DNA from: Clonostachys chloroleuca
Taxonomy: Eukaryota; Ascomycota; Sordariomycetes; Hypocreales; Bionectriaceae
Length of the DNA stretch: 64,000 nucleotides
NCBI GenBank assembly: GCA_037952775.1
Contig: JBANAY010000001.1
Span: 682,001 to 746,000 of the forward strand
Direction: 5' to 3'
The stretch's first letter is position 1, and every line of letters starts with the position of its first letter. Made by a program: the position numbers and the translations under genes. This document shows positions 55,179 to 64,000 of the stretch, piece by piece. The notes under the pieces were generated by a model, which saw only the letters and a list, made by a program, of their open reading frames with translations, had not been told where the DNA came from and did no database searches.

Positions 55179-56496
55179 CTAGACGCGCTCGCCGACCGGG
55201 CGCCGCGGGCTCTTTTGCTGGTGAGGGAACAGGAGCAGGCTCCCGGCCGCCGCTGCTGCTGCTGTTGCATCTGCTCCGCCGGGGATGCTGTGTCTGCGCA
55301 CGGTGACGCTGTTCAGCTCCAGATGGGCCAGCAGCTGCTCGCCGGACACGACCTCGAACTCCCCGCCCTCGTCGTCGCTGTCATCCACTTCCTCGTTGTA
55401 GCTCTCGCTGTCCCTCCGCAGCCGGTCGTCGTCATAGTCGCCCGGCCCGCTGCTCTCGCGGGACCGCATCACCTCCTCGGGGTATAGGATGAGGCCTCCC
55501 GTGTCCTTCCAATCGCTCTCGTGGACGCCGCCGCAGGCCTCCTGCAGGATGTCTGCGTAGCTCCTGTCGTTCCTCCGTTCCTCCTTGTGTGCCTCCCGCT
55601 CCACGTCAGGCCGGGCGACGATCACAGGCACCTGGGAGTACTGTAGACTGTGCTTGATGGAGTCTCTGCCATGGCTGCTGACGAGCGACGAGATGCCCAT
55701 ATCGATCTCTCCCTCGCTGGGCCCCATGACTAACATTGACGGGGCGTAGAGCGTTATCTGAAATGGTTGGTTAGCAGGGTAATTCACTAAATGTCAGAGC
55801 TGCGGAATGGCCGCCTGCAATGCATCACGGATGTGGCCAGTAAGCTGCGACAAACATACCAAGCTCTGTATCATTCTGTGGGCTGCACATCCCACGCCGT
55901 ATTCGAGCGTCACCTTGAGGGGAACGTCCGGGCAGATGGCCGCCACGAGCGCGACCATCGCCTCGAACAGCGCGCGTGCGTCCTTGGTCGTCTCCGAGAC
56001 GTGGTTCTCGCCCTTGTTGGTCCGCCGAGGCCGGTGGACGCAGATGATGTGGTCGCCGGCGACGGCCATGGCCTCGAGCAGCCAGTGCAGCGGCGAGTCG
56101 GCCTGGAGCGGCACGTGGCCGTCGAGGGCCACCATGATGGCCCTGTGGTGTCGCATGGACTTGTAGCCCGGATGCTGTGTGTTGAGCACGATGGAGGCCA
56201 GTCGCTGTGAGTGTCGTGAGGGGGATTGTTCCAGCATGTCGAAGGACACGCACCGGTTTGGCCTATTCCACGGATCAGTACTCTCCTTCCCGTTAGACAA
56301 TGCCCATTTGTCTGAGTAATAGAGAAGAAAATACATACCTCATGGCCTTGGGCGGATGTGAGGCCGTCATCGTAATGGTAACAGCTTGTTGCTGCTCTGC
56401 CTCTAATCTTGGTTGTCGCTTCTTTGCTCCCCCCAGCCGGAGCTTGTTCTTGGGGGAGAAGAGCTTGTTGGCCATGGTCTGAGCCTGAGACAGCAT
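55179..56496 (-). CDS. Universal stress protein (UspA)-domain protein
   Basis: Three exons (56496-56339, 56262-55860, 55757-55179) encode about 379 residues. Introns are GTATGT...GAATAG and GTATGT...TTTCAG. A basic lead (MLSQAQTMANKLFSPKNKLR) precedes the Usp fold. Recognisable parts are RAIMVALDGHVPLQADSPLH, WLLEAMAVAGDHIICVHRPR, VTLEYGVGCAAHRMIQSL-ITLYAPSMLVMG and SSHGRDSIKHSLQYSQVPVI-VARP. The last two form the usual 'G..G......GS....L.....PV.V..P' end of Usp domains, with the glycine pattern partly altered. The C-terminal 120 residues are acidic (EEVDDSDDEGGEFEV) followed by an Ala run. A start at 56475 (MANKLF) is equally possible. Likely cytosolic or nuclear nucleotide-binding stress protein. 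Confidence 0.8.
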
Positions 56497-58828
56497 GGTC
56501 GCGATTGATTAAGATTCTTCCTTTGTGTTCTTTCTTCCGTCGCTAGAAGCCAAAATTGCGTTCCAGTAGAGCTGTGTCTAAACACTGACTGGCAATCCTG
56601 GTGTCTGGGTGGTGATAAAGTATACGCAGCACAAAACTCTAATTGTAGTCGCCGCGTGCTCAGGGAACCTTACATTGTGGCTTAATCCATTGCCACAAAC
56701 ACGTTCTGGAAAGATACAAGGGGGAGGATGGAAGGGTGACGATGGACGGAGGAAGGTCGGGCTTGGGAGGGAAGATATGCATCTGATCTGGGTAGGCAGG
56801 GAGGAATGCACAAGGGGTCGCTGTCGGCGTCTTGACCCATGCAGAGGCGTCACTGAGGTGTGCCATGTCTCACGAAGGCACTTACTCGCGGCAGATGTGC
56901 TGCCCAGTGCCCACCCCGTCATGTGTCACGCCCAGGCCAGGTTCAACCCCTTGGCAAGCGGGGAACCTAGGCAGATAGAGACGGGGCTAGTCTTGTCAGA
57001 GAGCCATGGCCTCTTGGTCTGTCGCGAACTAAGAGGCCTAAGCCTCCAAGGACTCCACGCTGAGGAGGTAGCCGAGGGAAGGGATGTGTAATAGTGCCGG
57101 TCCAGCTCGAGGGGATGGAACCTACAGGGGATGGGGACTGTCTGCATGGTTGATAAGCTTTAAGGCTAGGGCAAATTAAGCATGAGTCGTCATCCTCCTG
57201 GTGTATGTGGCCACCATTGGCCTCTTTCAGAGCAACTGGGCGGTTGTGTTTATTATTCCGCCGAGCTGCTGCTTGAACGTTCATCCAGCCCAACTCCCGT
57301 GGGAGGTCAAAACGCAGTCCTGGAATGATGTGTTCTCGGCCAAAGGCGGATCATGGCTTGACTTGACTGACTGATGGATGCCCAACGCCGCCCCTGATGC
57401 AACAGGCGGGCGGCATGAGTGTCGTGTCTCGGATGAGCCGTCACATTGGGCCAATTCTCGGGGTTACATGGCATGCAGTCGCACCACCGTGGAATGCGCT
57501 CGCTCATCTCCTGTATCTTTCTTTTCTTTTTCCTGGTGGCCGGCACTTGAGGCTAGTGTGGAATGAGATGAGAGAGAAAAAGCGGCAGCACCCATGCAAC
57601 AATCACCTGTCTCATCTATTCCTGATCACCACCCTGATAGCGTGCATTGCAGATTGCGATGCCCGGCCCAGGTCTCATCGAATCGGTCCGTATTACCGCT
57701 GTGGCGTACAGGCGTACAGATCCCAGGCGATCAAACTGTTCGCGAGACAGTGGCGAAATGTGTCATCGATGGCAGCATTACCTAGACAAGTTCCTTGGCT
57801 CTACCCTGGTCTGCGTCGTCCAGCTTCCAACATCGGACCACGTGCAGAGAAGATAGGACAATTATCGCCAATGAGTCGCGCTGAAATATCCCGGCGATTG
57901 GCCTGCTGAGGTGTAGAATTTAATAAAGCGCGGACTCGCCGAGATCGGGGCGACTGTGACCAATCTACGTACAATCTGGTGATGTAAAATCGTACTACCT
58001 TTTGATTGAAACATTCAACGACCATCTAGCTCAAGATCTGTGATTGCTGGTAGGTATTATTACCGCACCATCAGGCATCAATGGGTACCTAGAACCATCC
58101 GTCCAATGTTGACCATTCAGTTATCATTTCTTCCCAGCGATGATCGAATTCTCCCTTCGTGTGAAGTACTGAAAATGAACCGAGTACGAGAATACTAAGG
58201 GAGCCGGTCCTGATCACTATCTGCTGGCTACATTGAGTGCTCTACTCGCACACTTCTCTCACCATCGTCTTTATTGATATTTCTGTGCATATTTCCCGTG
58301 CATAGTATTCGCTTTCATGTGAATAATCGGGACTCGAATCTCTCAGATGAAAAGACTGAATTGCTGGTCGTTCATTTGCTAGCTGCTCTTAAGACCCCTA
58401 TGTCATGTAGCCCTCGCGAAGGTAAGTCGGCCATAACGGTCATCACGCTCGTGCAGGCTGCCAAATGCAAGAAAGAGGACGGATGTCGTTCAGAGCCAAA
58501 ACAATAACAAGTTGATTTGTGAGAATTATTGTTATTATTGATGCCGAGGTACAAGCCTTGAATAGCTACGTGTACAATAGAAATGTCAAGTTGTCGTTAT
58601 CCAAAGCTTAAACGTATTCCTAATCATAGATAATATCATGATGCCAGACCGACTGAAGCTTTGTATATTGTTTTTAGGATTGTGAATGAAACAATCGTTA
58701 CTGAGCGTATAATGGTCAATGTGAAATACCCTCGATCATTTCTCAAACGAAAATTACCAATGTATATTTGAACGAATTCTATGAAATACTTTATTGCTAG
58801 AGAAACACAGATCCCAACATTTTCATCT
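56497..58828. other. Gene-free stretch of 2.3 kb
   Basis: Promoter side of the USP-like gene and 3' flank of the amine oxidase. Several open frames of 60-170 codons exist (for example 56609-57091 and 57397-57909) but they overlap each other on both strands and lack any motif. No RNA gene recognised. Confidence 0.4.
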
Positions 58829-60990
58829 TCATAACTTGTTTCGGCAGCACAAATCGGCAGAAGCAGCCTGCTGGTCCTCATACAGTACACTCTTGTTGAA
58901 CTCCTGGTTCGAGGGAGGCACGTCGTTGGTGGGGTTGTAGTTGCAGAAGTTGTACGGCTTGAGGTGCATCTGCGCAATCTCAGCGGGCATGATGGGGAAG
59001 TCCTCGACGCGGGGGATGTGGTTGAAGCCGAACGTGTGCCAGACGACGATGTCCTCGTTGACGACGGGGTCCGGGTTGTGGGTGGTCCAGCTCTTGATCC
59101 CCGTGCCGCCGAGGGACTGGTTGGTGTAGTCGCCCGCGGGGAAGAGCTGGCGATCCTGGTACTTGGTCACCCACATGGGGGCCTCGCAGAACTCGGAGCG
59201 GCGCCAGTGCCAGGAGCCTGGCTGGGCGAGGAGCATCTGGGAGCGGATGGGGACGACCTTGTAGCCGATGGGGGTCTTGGAGACGGGGTTCTCGATGTTG
59301 GGGTTCACGATCTTGAAGACGCGGCCGTCGGCGACGCTGTCCTGGACGGAGCTGGCACGGTGGATGGTCGTCTCTTTGGTGACGTATCCTGTGCCCAGGG
59401 GGTTGAGCTCCTCGTCCCAGTCCATGCGAACCGAGTCGGAGTAGACGAAGGAGTTGTTGGGGCCGCCTACGGCAGGGTCAATGCGGACATTGAAGATGTG
59501 CTGGTGGTAAGGAGCCATGACGCCGTCGCCGACGCGAGTTCCCCATGGGACCTTAGCATCGGCGTCGATGGGTTGAGTGGAGAGGATGCCGGTGGCGCGA
59601 GTTTCAAAGGTGATCTCGCCGGACTGGTCAAAGATCCAAGCAAAGATGTACTCGTAGTTGGCAACGGTGATGATCTGCTGCAGAACAAGTTGTCGCTTGC
59701 GCACCACAGTGGCGTTCTTGGTGCGGTGGTTGGTGTGCTTCCACTGGATGCCCTGGTCGACCTCGTGGATGCAGATGGCGTTGGGCTTCTCCACGGCAGC
59801 ACCGTCATTTCCCACAACATGGCCGCCAAGGTACTTAATAACTCCTAGGCAGTCACAGCCAACTATGATGGGAATGGGTTAGAAAATAACCGAGAAATAA
59901 AAGTTATCGTTTGAGGATTAGGGATAACTTACGAGCTAGGTTGTTGGCAGTTACACCTGCACCGACGTTGCCAAGGTCGAAAGCGCCCTTGCGGTAGATT
60001 GGGTTGCGAGGATCGCCATAAGGGACAAACATCTCAGAGAGAGAGAGACGGTAGAACGCCTTGCGGCCCATGAATGAAACATCGTGAATGGTCATACCTG
60101 CGAGTATCATGTTAGTGCGTTGTCACTCCCGGCTTTGGATAAGGTTGCCTTACCCTCCCGCCAGTTGAAACCAACACGGAAGCGGAACTTCTCCCACTCA
60201 ATCAGGTGCCCCTTGACGGTGAATGAGGCACCCTCGGGCTGGATGACCTGGTAAGGTTTCATGGTGGTTCGGGGTGGGTTCTTCTGGAGTCTGTGTGTAT
60301 ACTCAGGCTCGAAGAGGTTGGTCCTGCGATGGGGAACGTCGCTGAACACCTCGGTGGTCTTCTGGTCCACACCAAGAGGTAGGCGAAGGATCTTCTTCAC
60401 CTTCATGGCGACAAGATCGACGATGACCATGAAGTCGAGAGGGAAGGAGTAGTGGCAAGAGTCGGGATCATTGTTCTCAGGGTTGCGGATGTACATGAAG
60501 ACCTGTGTGCGTCTTTCCTGTGTTTCGGTTCCATCAACACCAAAGTCCCAGGGGTCGAGGACAATGGTGGTGTCGTCAACCTTGAGACGCTGAATTTCCT
60601 TCTGACGTTGGGGTCCTTCATGACGACCTCAGCAGCCTCGTTCATCTCAGCACGGTCGACGGGACCATGGAAGTCGCGGGGAAGCTCCTGGTACTGCTCA
60701 ACCTTGTTGTTTGTCACGTCTACTACACCCTCGAATAGCCTGGGAGTGCGATGGATGTACCACATGACAAAGACGCGGCGAGGCAGAGGAGGAAGCGGTC
60801 TGCCCTCGTGCTCAGCATCGAGATAGGCAGATAGGTCCCGCTTGGGGGGCTCATCCAGGCCGGCAGCCTTGAAGTGGAGAGGGATGCCAAAGAAGAGTTG
60901 TTTAACCAGGGCGGTGGCCTTCTCAATCTCTTCGGCCGTGGCGGGGTCGAGAGGGTGGAGATAGGACTCCTTCGCAGCAACGGCAGACAT
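58829..60990 (-). pseudogene. Copper amine oxidase with one apparent frameshift
   Basis: Exons 60990-60154, 60097-59933 and 59862-58829 (introns GTAAGG...CTCGCAG and GTAAGT...TCATAG) would give about 678 residues, the normal length. The protein starts MSAVAAKESYLHPLDPATAE. The catalytic domain has NNLALGCDCLGVIKYLGGHV, TVANYEYIF with the topaquinone precursor Tyr404, APYHQHIFNVR (HxH copper ligands) and a further His in WHTFGFNHIPRVEDFP. At about 60603 the frame breaks: VVMKDPNV must continue as QKEIQRLKVDDTTIVLDPW, which needs one extra base; no intron fits. Everything after the break is intact. The enzyme would oxidise primary amines to aldehydes with release of ammonia and peroxide, usually in peroxisomes; the last residues are NKL, an SKL-like C-terminal tripeptide. 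Either a fresh pseudogene or a one-base assembly error. Confidence 0.85.
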
Positions 60991-61984
60991 TGTGGCGGCT
61001 TATTGGAGGTGCGAAGAATTGAATGAAGAGTGTGAGATAATATCAGAGGGAACGGGAAACAGATTGAAAAGGAAAGCAGACGATGTTTATGTACTGATTG
61101 TCTCAATGGTTGTCCTGCTCTATCCTGCTCTGTTCCTGGCTCAGAGTCCCCTTCCAAGTGAGTCCGGGGCTTATTTATCATCACCGAAGATCTGAAGACC
61201 GAGTCAGAGGGGCAAATCTGGTTCGCCTATCTTTGGTCAGTAAGGTATCGGCGTGTGTCCAGGACTCGGCCTGGCCCCAGATTTCGACTGAGCCCTGGCA
61301 TGGCCCCTCGATGCACGGAGCAATTGCGTGAATTGGCACAGGGTTCTGTTTGCCGGCAGAGAAAAAGTGATACTGAATCTGTGTGTATAGAGAGAGCTAC
61401 AACTGATACAAAGCCACGCTAATGCAGTGTCAAGTCGTGTCAAGCGGAATGAGGCATCGCGGTTGGCCCGAATTGCTGGGCCGAGTCAAACAGTGGGTGG
61501 AGTGAGGGGCTATTGCCTATCGCTGGGCGGTGTCAGGCGCTACGTTTAGTCAGTATAGCGCTCATTTCCGGGGAAGGCCTTATCATGCGGAGGCTGGCGG
61601 ATGCACCCCACTGTAGATTGCTGTAGCGGTCCCCTGTTGGCCCCGGAACCGCACCTCCCTGGCTCTATGGGTGGCAAAGCACGCACCTACAGCGTAACAT
61701 AGGATGGCGTACGCCGTGCATGAGCGAAGGTACAGGGACTTGGGAATTAAGTACATGTAGGCAGGTTGCACGTGGTTAGTCAAGCTCGTACATAATAAAC
61801 AGAGCGGCTGGAATGGCACTTCTGGGGTGTTTACTCGGTCCTGTCAGTATCTCTTCCATCCCCGGTTCTGGCCCTCTGGAAGCTCCAACCACTCAACCAG
61901 ATATTGACTCGGTCAAAATCCCAACCTCGTCAGTAACTCGCCGCCACCATTTCGGAGTTCCCCCAGGTACAGGGCCCACGAACC
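60991..61984. promoter_or_regulatory. Divergent promoter region between amine oxidase and Myb genes
   Basis: About 1 kb between two divergent starts. It contains CT-rich and TCAGTATC-type sequence but no supported gene. Individual sites cannot be assigned. Confidence 0.4.
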
Positions 61985-63446
61985 ATGGATAAAGCCCGCT
62001 GCCCATGGACTGATATAGAGGATCAGACCTTGAGACACCTTGTCTCCCAGTTCGGCTCTGCTCGAGGACGCCAGGGCCGTTGGACAGATATCGCTCGAGG
62101 ACTTCCAGACCGCACAGCAAAGGTAAGGATGATAAGCGACCTTCTACTGCCCTTCTCTTTATAATGAAGCCGCCCTCCTTCACTCTTCCCAAATTCACCG
62201 AATTTCATAGGAATGCCGGAAGCGCTGGTTTCATTCGCTGGATCCGTCTGTCCGCAAGGGGCCATGGACTCAACAAGAGGATCGTATTCTGTTAGAGGGA
62301 TTCGCCAGGTTGGGCCCGGCCTGGAGCGACATATGCCTTTTAATCCCCGGGAGAAAAGATGACCAATGCTCCAAGCGTTACAACGATATCCTCGCCCCGT
62401 CGGCAAAAGACAGGCTTCGGGGCTGGTCAGAAGAGGAGGACCAGGTCTTACGTGACAGTGTCCAGTCTCTCGGCCACCAATGGTCCGCAATCTCTGCCCT
62501 CTTCTCTGGACGGCCTCCGTTGACCTGTCGAAACAGGTGGAGGCATTTATCTGCTAAGCAGACAATGGTGTCCAGCGGTGAAGACAGCGGCAGTCCAAGC
62601 ATCTCCCCTGACACTCCTCAAGAACCTATACAAGATCACGACTCAGTGTTATCAAGTTCACACACTAGCCTAGCGTATTCGCCTGGGCCAACACCTATCC
62701 ATGATCTTTGTAGTCATCAAAGTACAAGCGTAGCGCAATTGGGCACCTTTCAGCAATTTGAGGATATAGACTCGCAGCCTAGTTTTCTGGGAGAAACGGT
62801 TCCGTCCACCGAAATGACCTTCGACGCAATGGATTTTGCATTCACAGAAATGTTGTCAACTGAACTAGAACCATCACACCAAACTCAGAGCCAATCGGCC
62901 ACAGCCTGGGATATAACCAACGATTTCGACGCCCAAACAAATACGACATCGTCACCGGCAGCTTCAATAGGCATTGCTTCTAGTTTTCTCTCTCGATGTG
63001 GGCCACAGTATGCGCAATCAGGTACCTCCGCAACTGGAGAAGACAACATCTCTTCTCACCAACATTCCAATCTTGACTATAGCACCCTGGAATTGGAAAT
63101 TGAGAGAAGGCAGTCAAGGGAATTGAAACCGCAAAATGCTAACCAACGGGATCAAGTACCGAATGGTGGTCCCATGCCATGGCAGACAAATCCCTATGAC
63201 AACGCATTTGCGACGTTGGGAAGCACAAGCCCAGTCACGTATCATCACCATCACCACCATCACCACCACCACCATCATCATCACCACCATCACCATTATC
63301 ATCATTACCGGAAGGGAAATGGCGGTACTGAGATTTCCTATGATAAGCCGCAAAGACTGTGGGAAATTGAAAAGCAGAATTTTAACAATGAATCATCACC
63401 ATCGTCATTACCATCACCACTATCATCATTGGCGATAGATACATAG
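61985..63446 (+). CDS. Three-repeat Myb-like transcription factor with polyhistidine tract
   Basis: Two exons (61985-62122 and 62211-63446; intron GTAAGG...TTTCATAG, 88 bp) encode 457 residues. Three tandem Myb repeats fill the first about 165 residues. They are CPWTDIEDQTLRHLVSQFG..RWTDIARGLPDRTAK-ECRKRW, KGPWTQQEDRILLEGFARLG..WSDICLLIPGRKDDQCSKRY, and RGWSEEEDQVLRDSVQSLG..WSAISALFSGRPPLTCRNRW. The spaced tryptophans are present and the intron cuts the first recognition helix. The rest is Ser/Thr/Gln-rich. At residues 391-408 there is a run of 18 His (63243-63296) using mixed CAC/CAT codons, followed by YHHY. The protein should bind DNA in the nucleus; fungal three-repeat Myb proteins include developmental regulators. 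No frame break. Confidence 0.88.
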
Positions 63447-64000
63447 GGGAGTGGGGAGTTGAAGAGGAAGAAAATATTAGATGGATAGTTTGCTGTGGAT
63501 TTTTCAAATGAGGATTAGTTGTTTTTTATTGTCTAAGTCTAAGAACGTCAGTAAAAAACTCCACGGTATAGCATGACTTGAGCCACATTTTACCTCTACT
63601 TCTTCATATCAAGTCAAAAGCCAACAACCACCCATCTTGAATATTCCCGTCTCATTAGTAGCATTTGGGCAGAAAACAGTATCAATCTGTTGAGTACTAC
63701 GCAGATTAATTATTCTACGATTAATTGTATCCCAAAGGAGAAGAGTGCATCAGTGTTAGACGCGTGGTGATTCAAATAACACTGGCACATATTTATGTCT
63801 TCACTGGCATTAACAACATCGTTAAAGGTTATGGTAGTAGGGTTGTTTTTACAACAGCAAACAAAAAAAATGGGAGGCGATATTTGATAGTCCGCTTCAA
63901 ACAGAGCTTTCGTCCAAGGGTGATACTTATATGACATGAAGCCTAGCGTGTAAGCCTGTTAAAATACAGTGCCGGTGTACTACAGTTCCTGTTCCTCCAA
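63447..64000. other. 3' flank, no gene seen
   Basis: Downstream of the Myb gene to the window end. Open frames on both strands at 63710-63937 overlap each other and have no motif; probably non-coding. Confidence 0.4.

Noticed and set aside
57397..57909. 170-codon plus-strand frame upstream of the amine oxidase
   Set aside because: No motif, overlapped by other frames on both strands, and without regular codon use; treated as non-coding.
58320..58345. GACTCGAATCTC resembling a tRNA T-loop on the opposite strand
   Set aside because: The flanking bases do not form a T-stem and no acceptor or anticodon arm can be folded around it.
58964..59848. Long plus-strand open frame of 294 codons
   Set aside because: Antisense to the well-conserved copper amine oxidase exon; composition (Val/Asp/Gly) is a mirror artefact of codon bias.

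Overview
The window is nuclear DNA of a filamentous ascomycete (Pezizomycotina, most likely a Sordariomycete). The evidence is genes split by short 45-70 bp GT-AG introns, Zn2Cys6 regulators, P450s, RTA1, DUF1772, DUF6601 and GFA families, a cellobiose-dehydrogenase-like flavocytochrome, and decayed AT-rich or inverted-repeat sequence between gene islands. No tRNA, rRNA or CRISPR was recognised. All exon boundaries were deduced by reading splice signals and frame continuity by eye.

Left part (1-20.7 kb): a partial arrestin-like gene at the edge; an RTA1-family membrane protein; a relic of an MFS drug-efflux pump with C-to-T type stops; an intact P450; an AT-rich island; an element with long inverted arms; a Zn2Cys6 factor; a large kinase-TPR fusion; a six-blade lectin-like propeller gene broken by two one-base shifts; an FAD monooxygenase; and a second Zn2Cys6 factor. 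P450, efflux-pump relic and regulator together look like a worn secondary-metabolism island.

Middle (21-48.5 kb): a GPI-anchored Gly/Asp-repeat protein, a GFA-type protein, and a secreted flavocytochrome dehydrogenase lacking a cellulose-binding module. Next comes a roughly 10 kb block bracketed by two direct repeat copies (28.4 and 38.3 kb). It contains an aldo-keto reductase, an SDR, an epoxide hydrolase (one GC-AG intron), a sugar-type MFS transporter and a truncated transporter piece, which reads as an uptake-and-conversion cluster. Then follow a DUF1772 protein, a six-cysteine small secreted protein, a divergent pair of a CYP53-like P450 and a P450 reductase paralogue (a plausible self-sufficient monooxygenase system), and a DUF6601 membrane protein.

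Right part (48.5-64 kb): gene-poor, with a 28-bp minisatellite, a small disordered-protein gene and decayed coding sequence. After that come a universal-stress-protein-like gene, a copper amine oxidase with a one-base frameshift, and a three-repeat Myb protein with an 18-histidine tract.

Three separate one-base deletions (two in the propeller gene, one in the amine oxidase) sit in otherwise well-preserved reading frames. They are either recent pseudogenisation or assembly errors, and raw reads would tell.
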